Made by a program: the position numbers and the translations under genes. DNA of 42,119 bases from Hyphomonas sp. (lineage in GTDB: Bacteria > Pseudomonadota > Alphaproteobacteria > Caulobacterales > Hyphomonadaceae). A model generated the notes under the pieces. That model did no database searches. It was not told the origin of the DNA and saw nothing but the letters and a program-made list of their open reading frames with translations. The stretch lies in contig NZ_WGLO01000023.1 of NCBI RefSeq assembly GCF_016125515.1, forward strand, positions 1-42,119, written 5' to 3'. This document shows positions 8,724-17,251 of the stretch, one piece after another (positions within the stretch are counted from its first letter, which is position 1; each line of letters starts with the position of its first letter).

Positions 8724-9900
8724 CCCGGATTATCATTCACTGAGCGATCAGAGAGAATTCCGCCCGACCTTCATGAAGGGGGTTGTTTTCCTTGTCCTTC
8801 TGGGGCTCGTGATTGCAGGTTTCCTGTTCGGAGCCTTCCTGATGCGAAGCGCCGAAGGACCGAAGGTGGCCGTCGCCGAGCCAGAGCCGATGACGGTTGA
8901 GGTGACCGAAGCCGTTCTGGTCAAGGATTTCGTCCTGGACGAAGCCTATTCCGGCCTCGCCCAAGCGCAGCGTACCAGTCAGCTGGGATTTCCGTCCGGC
9001 GGACGGATTGAATCCATCCGTGTACGGGTCGGAGACCACGTCAAAGCTGGCGACACGCTTGCCAAGCTGGACACAAGGGGGCTTGCGGCCCAACTCGCTT
9101 CACTCGAAGCCGTCGTTGACGAAGCACGCGCGTCCTATCAGCTGGCATTGGATACAGTCGAGCGCCAGCGAACGTTGCTAGCGCAGGGCCATGTCTCGAC
9201 ACAGCGTGTCGACGAAGCCGAAGCGCAGGCCGCAACCGCAGCGGCGCGAATAGCCTCGGCCAAAGCGCAGGCGGATACGCTCCGGGTGCAGATCGATCTC
9301 GCGCGAATCACGGCGCCATTCGACGGTGTTGTGACAGCGCGGTTTGCCGACGAGGGCGCCATCGCCGGCCCAGGGACACCGTTGCTGGAGCTGGTTGAAG
9401 CTGGAAAGCTGGAGGCGGAGATCGGCGTGCCGGCGAGCGCCGTGGCCGACCTAGAGCCCGGCAAGGTCTACACGCTCACCGCCGAGACGGGCCCGGTCGA
9501 TGCGACACTCCGCGGCGTCACCGGCGTTGTCAATGCCTCGCAGCGCACGGTCGCGGCTGTCTTCGATATTGACGACGCCGCGTCCGTCCCGGCTGGCACA
9601 ATTGTACGCCTTTCAATTCCCAGGACGATCGATGAGGGCGGCTTCTGGGTGCCGCTGAAGGCCCTGACGAGCGCTACCCGCGGGTTGTGGACCATCTATG
9701 TGGCGGTGCCGGATGGCGGCGGGGCCCGGGCAGAGTCACGCGTCGTCGAGATGGTACACACCTCCGGTGACCGCGCCTTCGTGCGCGGACCCATGCAGCC
9801 CGGCGACCGGATCATCACGGATGGTCTTCACCGGATCACACCCGGCGTGCCCGTCACCCCAATCGACTCCCAGAGGGCGTCGACAGAGCACGACGGTTAG
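8716..9900 (+). CDS. RND efflux periplasmic adaptor (membrane fusion protein)
   Basis: The 394-residue adaptor would link the inner-membrane RND pump to an outer-membrane channel. A single N-terminal membrane anchor lies at about residues 19-43 (GVVFLVLLGLVIAGFLFGAF). It is followed by a lipoyl half-motif (GGRIESIRVRVGDHVKAGD), an alpha-helical hairpin rich in Ala, Glu and Gln (about residues 125-195), and the returning lipoyl half (ITAPFDGVVTARF). A beta-barrel domain completes the HlyD/AcrA order. The ATG at 8716 overlaps the end of tetR; a longer frame upstream lies inside tetR and is rejected. No TolC-type channel gene is nearby, so the pump must borrow one encoded elsewhere. Confidence 0.92.
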   Translation: MSDPDYHSLSDQREFRPTFMKGVVFLVLLGLVIAGFLFGAFLMRSAEGPKVAVAEPEPMTVEVTEAVLVKDFVLDEAYSGLAQAQRTSQLGFPSGGRIESIRVRVGDHVKAGDTLAKLDTRGLAAQLASLEAVVDEARASYQLALDTVERQRTLLAQGHVSTQRVDEAEAQAATAAARIASAKAQADTLRVQIDLARITAPFDGVVTARFADEGAIAGPGTPLLELVEAGKLEAEIGVPASAVADLEPGKVYTLTAETGPVDATLRGVTGVVNASQRTVAAVFDIDDAASVPAGTIVRLSIPRTIDEGGFWVPLKALTSATRGLWTIYVAVPDGGGARAESRVVEMVHTSGDRAFVRGPMQPGDRIITDGLHRITPGVPVTPIDSQRASTEHDG

Positions 9901-9914
9901 GGACGGTCACTCCA

Positions 9915-12900
9915 ATGCTGTCCCTGTTCTATCGTCTCCCGCGTCTGACCGCACTTGCGGTTCTCGTGATCCTGTTCGGCGGGCTGGGCGCGCTGCTTTC
10001 GCTCGGTCGGCAGGAAGACCCCACGCTGGTTGAACGGTTCGGAATCGTTGTCGTCACCCTTCCGGGGGCCGATGCAGAGCGTATGGAAGCGCTGGTTGCG
10101 CAGCCGTTGGAAGCGGCATTGATGGAGCTTCCGGAGCTGAAACAGGTCGAGACGTTTGCGCGCAGCGGCGTGGTGCAGGTCAGTCTCAACATCGAGGATG
10201 ATCTGACTGAAGCCGAAGTCGACGACGCCTGGACGCTCATCCGGCAACAGGTCGCGAAAGCGCAGCAATCGTTCCCCCCGGGAACGAGCAACGCTGACAT
10301 CACGCGCTTCTATGTCGGCGCCAGCACAATGATCGTTTCCCTGACCTGGACAGGGGAGGGAGAGCCGCCGCTTGCCGTCATGCGCCGTCTCGCGCTGGAC
10401 CTGCAGAACACGTTCCAGCGGCTCAACGGAACTGAACTGACCGAAACGTTCGGCCTTCCGGCCGAAGAGATTCGGGTTACGGTAGACGGTGACATGCTCG
10501 CGGCATCCGGTGTCAGCGTTGCTGACGCCGCGCGAGCCATCGCGGCAGCTGATTCAAAGGCGCCCGCCGGACGCCTGCGCACTGATGGTGGCACGATCGG
10601 CGTCGAGGTCGACGGTGATCTCGACAGTCTTGCGCGTGTGCGCTCTGTGCCGATCCGACAAATGCCCGGCGGGTCAGTGTTGCGTGTCGGCGATGTCGCG
10701 TCTGTCATCAAGGGCTTCGAAGATCCGCCAACCCGCATGGCGTTCGAGAATGAAAAGCGCGCGGTGCTTGTCGCGGGCTTTATTTCGCCGAACCTGCGCG
10801 TAGACCGTTGGGCGAAATCGGCGCGCGACGCTGTCAATCAATTCGCCGCCGATGTGCCGCCGGGCATCAAGGTTGAGGTCGTCTTCGACCAGAGCCGCTA
10901 TACCGAAGCGCGATTGAACGGGCTCGCGCAAAACCTCGGCTATTCAGCCCTGATTGTCTTCGCCGTCCTGTTTTTCACGATGGGTTGGCGTTCGGCGCTC
11001 GTTTGCGGCACGGCGATGCCGCTGACTGTCGCACTGGTGCTGATCCTGTTCAATATATTCGGCCAGCCTTTGCATCAGATGTCCGTCACCGGCCTAGTGA
11101 TTTCGCTCGGCCTGCTGATCGACAACGCCATTGTCGTCGTCGATGACATCGATCAGTGGCGGGCTAGGGGACTCTCACGGCTGGAGTCCATTGATCGCAG
11201 CCTCAAGCATCTGCTGGCGCCGCTAGCGGCGTCAACGCTGACGACCGCGCTCGCTTTTGCGCCCATTGCGATGCTTCCTGGACCGGCTGGTGAGTTCATC
11301 GGCATGATCGGTATCTCGGTGATCTATTCGATCACAGCGTCGTTCCTGATTTCGATCACGATCGTGCCAGCTTTTGCCGGCTGGTTCGACCGCAAGCGCA
11401 GCTGGGAAAAGGGAGCGATGCGGAGGCCGCGCCGCTGGTGGCGCGATGGGATTGCGATCGATCTGGTGTCGGACGGGTATCGCGCAACAGTCGGGGCTGT
11501 AATACGGTATCCCTTGTTGGGAATCATTGTCTGCGTCGCGCCAGCGATCATGGGCTTGATGCTCATGACCAAGCTTCCGCAACAGTTCTTTCCGCCTACG
11601 GAGCGGGATCAGTTCCAGCTCACGCTTGGTTTGACGTCGGAATCCAGCCTCGCCGACACAATTGCTATCACCGAGCGTGCGACCGAACTCGTCATGCAGA
11701 ATGAGGGCGTGAAGTCGGTCACGTGGGTGCTCGGCGAACCATCGCCTCGTGTGTATTATAACTCGTTCAACAATACGCGCGGCGTCGAAGGATTTGCATC
11801 AGGCTGGGTTCAACTCGACGGAAACCAGCGCACGCGCCAGATCGTGGACGATGTTCAGCGCCAGCTTCGCAGCGAGTTCCCGTCTGCGCGCTTTCTTGCC
11901 TTGCCGTTCGAGCAGGGGCCGCCAGCCGACGCGCCAATCGAACTTATCCTCCGAGGGCCCGATCTCGAGATTCTGAACCAGCTCGGTCAGGACGTCCGCA
12001 CCGTGCTGAACCAGACACCGGGAATCACGTATTCGTTAGCGTCGCTCGAACTGGGCTCGCCGACCTTGCGTCTCAAGGCGGACGAATCTGCGACCAATCT
12101 CGCCGGCAGCCGTCTGACGGACCTCGCTGCAAACATAAATTCTGAACTCGAAGGGGTCCGGGCCGGTTCGGTTCTCGAAGGCACCGAAGAACTCCCGGTG
12201 CGGATCACATCGTCGAGTGACCGTCGGACGAACCTGACAGACCTTCAATCCAAGACCATAGGCGCGACGCCTGGCGACACCGGCACGCCACTGTCGGCGC
12301 TGGGCGAAATGGAACTGACGCCAAAAACGTCCATTATTTCCCGGCGCGACGGCCTTCGCACCAACCAGATTCTGGCATTCCTTGATCCGTACACGTTGCC
12401 TGCGCCGAGCCTTGCGCAATTCCAGGAACGTCTTGAGGCTTCCGGTTTCTCGCTTCCCCCCGGCTACGACATGCTGATTGGCGGTGAAGCAGAAAACTCC
12501 GGAGAAGCCGTAGGCAATCTTGCGGCGGTCGGCATACCGCTGATGCTGGTGATGGCCGGCGCCATCATGCTCGTGTTCAATTCATTCCGCATGATGCTGC
12601 TGATCATCGTTTCGGGCGTCTTGTCCGTCTTCTACGCCTTCTTCGGTGTCTGGCTGTTCAATCTGCCATTCGGGTTCAACGCCATCGTGGGCAGCCTCGG
12701 GCTCTTCGGAATCGCGATCAACGGCACGATCGTTGTGCTGTCCCTCTTGCGCGACAGTCCCGAGGCCATGGCCGACGACATTGTTGCTCAGCGCGAGGTG
12801 GTGATGAACGCCACCCGCCACATCATCGCAACAACGCTGACGACGATGGGCGGCTTTGTCCCGATCCTGCTTGGCGGCGATGCGTTCTGGATGCCCCTTG

Positions 12901-13040
12901 CGGCCGGTATCGCAGGCGGTGTCGGTGGCTCGGCGCTTCTGGCGCTGTATTTCACGCCGGCCGTCTTCCGGCTTTCGACCATGGGCCTGTTCGGGCGGCG
13001 GTCGAAGCGGCGGCAGCCGACCGTTGCGCACGCGGAATAG
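9915..13040 (+). CDS. RND family efflux permease, atypical proton-relay residues
   Basis: This 1041-residue inner-membrane pump has the usual two-fold layout of 12 helices and two large periplasmic domains. TM4 carries GLLIDNAIVVVDD: D403 aligns with AcrB Asp407, but N404 replaces Asp408. In TM10 the segment FGIAINGTIVV aligns with AcrB SAKNAILIV, so I935 replaces Lys940. These changes remove two of the charged residues normally used for proton coupling, although other members of this permease branch may share them. The gene starts 14 bases after the adaptor stop and is the last gene of the tetR operon. Function as an exporter is likely. The substrates, and whether it uses a modified proton pathway, are open. 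Confidence 0.93.
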   Translation: MLSLFYRLPRLTALAVLVILFGGLGALLSLGRQEDPTLVERFGIVVVTLPGADAERMEALVAQPLEAALMELPELKQVETFARSGVVQVSLNIEDDLTEAEVDDAWTLIRQQVAKAQQSFPPGTSNADITRFYVGASTMIVSLTWTGEGEPPLAVMRRLALDLQNTFQRLNGTELTETFGLPAEEIRVTVDGDMLAASGVSVADAARAIAAADSKAPAGRLRTDGGTIGVEVDGDLDSLARVRSVPIRQMPGGSVLRVGDVASVIKGFEDPPTRMAFENEKRAVLVAGFISPNLRVDRWAKSARDAVNQFAADVPPGIKVEVVFDQSRYTEARLNGLAQNLGYSALIVFAVLFFTMGWRSALVCGTAMPLTVALVLILFNIFGQPLHQMSVTGLVISLGLLIDNAIVVVDDIDQWRARGLSRLESIDRSLKHLLAPLAASTLTTALAFAPIAMLPGPAGEFIGMIGISVIYSITASFLISITIVPAFAGWFDRKRSWEKGAMRRPRRWWRDGIAIDLVSDGYRATVGAVIRYPLLGIIVCVAPAIMGLMLMTKLPQQFFPPTERDQFQLTLGLTSESSLADTIAITERATELVMQNEGVKSVTWVLGEPSPRVYYNSFNNTRGVEGFASGWVQLDGNQRTRQIVDDVQRQLRSEFPSARFLALPFEQGPPADAPIELILRGPDLEILNQLGQDVRTVLNQTPGITYSLASLELGSPTLRLKADESATNLAGSRLTDLAANINSELEGVRAGSVLEGTEELPVRITSSSDRRTNLTDLQSKTIGATPGDTGTPLSALGEMELTPKTSIISRRDGLRTNQILAFLDPYTLPAPSLAQFQERLEASGFSLPPGYDMLIGGEAENSGEAVGNLAAVGIPLMLVMAGAIMLVFNSFRMMLLIIVSGVLSVFYAFFGVWLFNLPFGFNAIVGSLGLFGIAINGTIVVLSLLRDSPEAMADDIVAQREVVMNATRHIIATTLTTMGGFVPILLGGDAFWMPLAAGIAGGVGGSALLALYFTPAVFRLSTMGLFGRRSKRRQPTVAHAE

Positions 13041-13122
13041 CCTGAGTTGAAGCGATTCCCGCAATTGAAATCTGGCCGTTCGGGCGCCATCTAGGTCCGT
13101 ACGAAGCCTGAGGAGGCCTATC

Positions 13123-13935
13123 ATGATCGACAATCCGGACATCGGCGCGCCCGCACCGGCCTGGAAACGCCTCCGCTTCGAGGCAACCGCCGCGGCCGCA
13201 GAGGAGCATTCGCTCTCGGGATATCTCAGCGCGGCAATCCTCACGCACGCCACGCTGGGGCAAGCCCTGTCGTATCATCTCGCCGAAAAGCTCTCGAGCC
13301 CGGCAATGAGCACCCAGCAGGTGCGCCATGTGATCACGGGCGCCTACGAGTCCAATCCGGGCCTGGTTGTGCTGGCCGAGGCCGACATGCAGGCTGTGCT
13401 CGAACGGGATCCTGCCTGCCGGGGGCTGCTCCAGCCCTTCCTCTTCTTCAAGGGCTTCCTCGCGCTCCAGACACACCGCGTCGCCCACCAGCTTTGGCGT
13501 CAGGGCCGGGAGACGCTGGCCTTCCACTTCCAGAGCCGCGCGTCGGAGCTGTTCGATGTCGATATCCACCCGGCTGCCCGCATCGGCGCCGGCGTGATGC
13601 TCGACCACGCGTCCGGCATCACGATTGGTGAAACGGCTGTCGTGGGCGAAGGCTGCTCGCTTCTGCACGGCGTCACGCTTGGAGGAACAGGCAAGGAAGT
13701 CGGCGACCGACACCCCAAAATCGGCCGCGGCGTTCTCTTGTCGGTCGGCGCCAAGATCCTTGGCAACATCACTGTAGGCGATGAAGCGAAAGTCGCCGCC
13801 GGCAGTGTCGTGCTGAAAGACGTGCCGGCCCATTGCACGGTCGCAGGCGTGCCTGCGAAGGTCGTTGGCGGGCCCAGCTGTTGCCAGCCGGCAAAAACGA
13901 TGGACCAGGGCATCCCGGACCAGACCAACGGTTAG
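13123..13935 (+). CDS. cysE: Serine O-acetyltransferase
   Basis: The enzyme makes O-acetylserine from serine and acetyl-CoA, the first step of cysteine synthesis. The 270-residue chain has the N-terminal helical SAT domain (residues about 10-130). A left-handed beta-helix of hexapeptide repeats follows (DIHPAARIGAGVMLDHASG onward). H149 lies in the DIHP motif, and D161-H162 sit in the MLDH segment that carries the catalytic His of the family. A GAGGAGG ribosome site precedes the ATG. It follows the RND operon by 82 bp and is probably transcribed separately. The C-terminal tail is short, so feedback inhibition by cysteine is likely but unproven. Confidence 0.94.
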   Translation: MIDNPDIGAPAPAWKRLRFEATAAAAEEHSLSGYLSAAILTHATLGQALSYHLAEKLSSPAMSTQQVRHVITGAYESNPGLVVLAEADMQAVLERDPACRGLLQPFLFFKGFLALQTHRVAHQLWRQGRETLAFHFQSRASELFDVDIHPAARIGAGVMLDHASGITIGETAVVGEGCSLLHGVTLGGTGKEVGDRHPKIGRGVLLSVGAKILGNITVGDEAKVAAGSVVLKDVPAHCTVAGVPAKVVGGPSCCQPAKTMDQGIPDQTNG

Positions 13936-14020
13936 TCCAAACCTTGCAGCCCGGCACTTTGCTCAGGCGCCCAAAGCGTCTAGTCTCCGCGCGTGTTGAT
14001 TTGGTTCAGGAAATTTAGTG

Positions 14021-14233
14021 ATGAACAAAGAAGAAATGCTGCGCCTCGAGGCCTACCTCAAGGAAAAGCTCAATCCGGGCCTGCGCCTGTTGCCGCGCGA
14101 CAAAGCTAATGACTCGGCAGAGGTCTATCTTGGTGCAGAGTTTCTCGCCGTCGTCTACCGCGACGACGAAGAGGGCGAAACGTCCTACCAGTTCATGATG
14201 ACTGTGCTGCAGGAAGACATCATGGGCGGCTAG
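14021..14233 (+). CDS. DUF3126 family protein
   Basis: A 70-residue acidic protein matching the DUF3126 family of Alphaproteobacteria, whose function is unknown. Visible features are an N-terminal helix (MNKEEMLRLEAYLKEKL) and a short alpha/beta core with GAEFLAVVYRDDEEGETSYQ. The ATG at 14021 is preceded by AGGAAA at a good distance; a GTG three bases earlier is less likely. The TAG stop shares the palindrome CTAG (14230-14233) with the stop codon of the convergent tsaC gene, so the two genes overlap by four bases. Confidence 0.88.
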   Translation: MNKEEMLRLEAYLKEKLNPGLRLLPRDKANDSAEVYLGAEFLAVVYRDDEEGETSYQFMMTVLQEDIMGG

Positions 14234-15186
14234 GCCGCTCCGTCTCCCTCACGGTACGCGGCACGTTTCAAACGATCATTGATGGCTTCTCCGAGTCCGT
14301 CTTCCGGAATCGGCGCGACAGCGATGCGCTCATAGCGTGCGTCGAGTGCCCTCAGCATCGCGAACAACTTGGTCGCCGCTTCGACCAGGTCGCCACTCGG
14401 AGATAGATTGAGGCCGCCCGGATTGTCTGCCCCGAAGGCCAGATAGCCCTCACCGGGTTCCGGTGCAGAGACATTAAGGCGCAAGCGGGCCTTCGGGGCG
14501 TAGTGGGATTTGATCTGCCCCGGCGCATTGATCGCGTCATCCGGCGTATGCACGCGCACGGGTCGGCCGGTCTTCTCCGCGATCAGTTCCGTCGGGATAC
14601 CGCCCGGCCGCAGCAGGACCAGTTCGTCTCCATCAACACCGATAATCGTCGACTCCATTCCGACCTGGCAGGGCCCGCCATCCAGTACCAGATCGATGCG
14701 GTCTCCCAGATCGGCCATCACATGGTCTGCCCGTGTGGGGCTGACATGACCTGATAAGTTGGCGGAGGGGGCCACGAGCGGGCGTCCGAATGCCGTGATC
14801 AGCGCGGTCGCCGCGTAGTGTGCAGGCCATCGGATCGCGATCGTATCAAGCCCCGCGCGCGCCAGATCGGAAACCTGCCCCCCCGGCTTGGCCGGCAAAA
14901 CGAGTGTCAGAGCCCCCGGCCAGAACGCCTCGGCACATTGGCGCGCGAGCGGCGAAAACTCGGCTTCTTGTTCCGCCATCGCCCAGGAGGATACATGCGC
15001 GATCAGGGGATTGAACCGGGGCCGGCCTTTGGCTTCGTAGATGCGCGCAACTGCCTCGGCATTGGCCGCGTCCGCCGCAAGGCCATAAACTGTTTCAGTC
15101 GGCATGGCGATCAGCCCGCCATCACCGAGAATATCAGCGGCAAGGGCAATGGTTTCCGGCAAGATAGGCGCAATGGCGGCGGTCAT
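14230..15186 (-). CDS. tsaC: L-threonylcarbamoyladenylate synthase (Sua5/TsaC type)
   Basis: This enzyme makes threonylcarbamoyl-AMP from threonine, bicarbonate and ATP for the t6A37 modification of ANN-decoding tRNAs. At 318 residues it is the long Sua5 form. The YrdC domain occupies about residues 10-195 (LIAMPTETVYGLAADA and VAPSANLSGHVSPTRADHV motifs). A smaller C-terminal Sua5 domain follows after a linker (SHYAPKARLRL region). It lies 42 bases downstream of the cytochrome b561-YceI gene on the same strand and could be read in the same transcript. The stop is shared with the convergent DUF3126 gene. Confidence 0.93.
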   Translation of the reverse strand: MTAAIAPILPETIALAADILGDGGLIAMPTETVYGLAADAANAEAVARIYEAKGRPRFNPLIAHVSSWAMAEQEAEFSPLARQCAEAFWPGALTLVLPAKPGGQVSDLARAGLDTIAIRWPAHYAATALITAFGRPLVAPSANLSGHVSPTRADHVMADLGDRIDLVLDGGPCQVGMESTIIGVDGDELVLLRPGGIPTELIAEKTGRPVRVHTPDDAINAPGQIKSHYAPKARLRLNVSAPEPGEGYLAFGADNPGGLNLSPSGDLVEAATKLFAMLRALDARYERIAVAPIPEDGLGEAINDRLKRAAYREGDGAA

Positions 15187-15228
15187 CGCCCGCCCTTATC
15201 ACCTCTCAGGCGTCACGCAAAAGGCCCC

Positions 15229-16416
15229 TCAGCGTTTGCGCTTCGCCTGACCGGTTACGTTCACTGCAACCGCATCGGCGACCCAGGACGCTCCCGGATC
15301 TGACGATTGGCCGAGATTCAGCGCCTTGCGGGAGAACTCGGCGGTCGCATCCAGCGTAGCGGTGTCGCCCGCTATATCCAGCGTGAAATTGAGCGGAACA
15401 CTCACGGGCACGCCCTTCAGTGTCAGCGTGGCGGTTGCCGTGTACCCCGCGCCTACGCTCCGGAAATCCGACAGATCCACCGTAGCCTCCGGGAACTCTG
15501 CCACATTGAACCATTCCTTGCTCTTGAGGCTGTCGTCATAGAGCTTGGTGCCGGTCTTGGCCGTCCGCGTATCGACCACCGCGTGCACCTTGGCGTCTGC
15601 CAGCGCGTCCGGATCAAAGGTGATGTCTGCCGTCCAACTGCCGAACACACCGTTGAACGCGTTGCCTTCATGCTGACCGGAAAAGGTGATTTCGGATTGG
15701 CTGTAGTCCACGTCCCAGTTTCCGGCCAATTCCACAGGCGCGCTTGCGGGCGCAGGTTTCGCGCCGCCCGCTCCAATGAGGGGAACGGCCGCAATCGCGG
15801 CAAACAGGAGAAGGCTGCCGCCAAAGGCAAACAGCGCCCCGCGTGCCGGCAGCAAAGGCGGGCTCGTCTTGCCGAACAGGCCAGGGATCATCCGCTTCAG
15901 AACGCCGTCTTCGGCGGCCAGCTCGTGCTTGATTGCGCCAGCGACGTGCAGCGCCAGAAGAACAATGATGACCCAGGCGCCTTTGCCATGGATGTTGGCT
16001 ACAAACTCATAGAGTTCCTTGCCGATGAGGCCGTCGGTGAAGGGAAGGTGCGGCCAGCTGACCTGGCCGAACAGCACCGTCGAAACCTGGAATGGCGATA
16101 CCGAAACCATGAACCAGCCTCCGAGCGGTATGCCGATCATCAGCACGTAGAACGCAATGTGCACCGCGTGGGACGCTGTCTTCTCATAGGCAGGCATACC
16201 TTCCGGCAGGGGCGGCGGCGGATTCGCAAAGCGCCATGCCAGACGGGCGAGCGCCAGGAAGAGGATCGTGATCCCGATCGATTTGTGCAGCTGATAGCGC
16301 ACCTCGTTGTCGTCCATGTTCCAGCCGAGCCAGATCATGAAAAGCAGCAGGGCCGCCATCGCCCAGTGAAGGGCGATGGCGATATTTGTGTATCGTGGCG
16401 ACGCCTCGGCGCTCAC
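15229..16416 (-). CDS. Cytochrome b561 / YceI domain fusion protein
   Basis: This 395-residue fusion has an N-terminal cytochrome b561-type four-helix membrane module (residues about 8-180). Histidines lie in LHWAMAALLL, YQLHKSIGIT, NIHGKGAW and LALHVAGAIKHE, likely haem-b ligands. A further hydrophobic stretch (FAFGGSLLLFAAIAAVPLIG) leads into a C-terminal YceI lipocalin-like barrel (residues about 230-395) of the isoprenoid-quinone-binding family. Quinone-linked electron transfer or periplasmic quinone handling is the reasonable inference. The start is GTG at 16416, only five bases after the stop of the upstream yceI gene, so the pair is an operon. The fusion is known in Alphaproteobacteria. 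Confidence 0.9.
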   Translation of the reverse strand: MSAEASPRYTNIAIALHWAMAALLLFMIWLGWNMDDNEVRYQLHKSIGITILFLALARLAWRFANPPPPLPEGMPAYEKTASHAVHIAFYVLMIGIPLGGWFMVSVSPFQVSTVLFGQVSWPHLPFTDGLIGKELYEFVANIHGKGAWVIIVLLALHVAGAIKHELAAEDGVLKRMIPGLFGKTSPPLLPARGALFAFGGSLLLFAAIAAVPLIGAGGAKPAPASAPVELAGNWDVDYSQSEITFSGQHEGNAFNGVFGSWTADITFDPDALADAKVHAVVDTRTAKTGTKLYDDSLKSKEWFNVAEFPEATVDLSDFRSVGAGYTATATLTLKGVPVSVPLNFTLDIAGDTATLDATAEFSRKALNLGQSSDPGASWVADAVAVNVTGQAKRKR

Positions 16417-16421
16417 GGATC

Positions 16422-17132
16422 TTATTCCGCGACTTCGAGGAATTCCGTTTCGATGATGACTTCGACGTCATCGCCGATGAATTCCAGATTGCTCGTCATG
16501 CCGAAATCAGACCGCTTGAGGGTCGTCTTGGCCGAAAAGCCGATCCGATCCTGATCCGGCGTCCAGGGCAGCTGGACCATGCCATTGTAGGTCACGTCCA
16601 GCGTCACAGGCTTGGTCACGCCGAGGAAGGTCAGGTCACCGGTCACAGTACCAGCGTTCGGGCTTGTCTGGGTGACGCCGGTCGACTTGAAGGTGATCTG
16701 CGGGAAAGCGGTTGCGTTGAACCAGACCGGGCTCTTGCCGAGGTCTTCGTTCCAGCTGGCATAGGGGCTATCCTTGTGCGTGCCCTTGTAGTCACCCTGG
16801 AAATCCGTTTCGACCGAAAGCGGATCGATTGTGACATCGACCGAGTTCGCCGCCAGATCTTCGGGATTGAATTGGAGCGTCGCGTCGAACGTCGTGAACC
16901 GCGCCGTGTACTTCGAAAGACCGAGGTGGCCGACGCGCCAGGTGATCGAGGTGTGGGTCGGATCGGCCTTGTAGGTGCCGGCCTCGCCAAAGGCCACTTC
17001 CGGTGCCGGCGCAGCTTCAGGCGCGGCGGTGTCTGCGGCTGTAGCAGGCGCTTCGGCGGCCGGCGCCGTCTCTGCAGCTGGCGTGCACGCCACGAGCACC
17101 AGTGCGCTGGCTGAAATCAATAAAAGTCGCAT
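16422..17132 (-). CDS. YceI family lipoprotein
   Basis: A secreted YceI-fold protein of 236 residues that probably binds a polyprenyl or quinone-like lipid. The ATG at 17132 follows a strong GGAGAGGA site and gives a lipoprotein signal, MRLLLISASALVLVAC, with the lipobox LVAC. Upstream in-frame starts lack these features. An Ala/Pro/Glu-rich linker (about residues 18-50) precedes the YceI barrel, which begins near TYKADPTHTSITWRVGHLG. The gene sits immediately upstream of the b561-YceI fusion. The organism therefore makes one soluble or lipid-anchored YceI and one tethered to a cytochrome, probably for the same pathway. Confidence 0.92.
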   Translation of the reverse strand: MRLLLISASALVLVACTPAAETAPAAEAPATAADTAAPEAAPAPEVAFGEAGTYKADPTHTSITWRVGHLGLSKYTARFTTFDATLQFNPEDLAANSVDVTIDPLSVETDFQGDYKGTHKDSPYASWNEDLGKSPVWFNATAFPQITFKSTGVTQTSPNAGTVTGDLTFLGVTKPVTLDVTYNGMVQLPWTPDQDRIGFSAKTTLKRSDFGMTSNLEFIGDDVEVIIETEFLEVAE

Positions 17133-17251
17133 TGTATTCCTCTCCAAATTGCCCAACGGGTCGACCCGCAAGGTAATGCGGACTTTGCGCGATTGAACCA
17201 AATCATTATCACTGGGCCGGCATAACTCCTATCCGAAACACGGAATGACTG

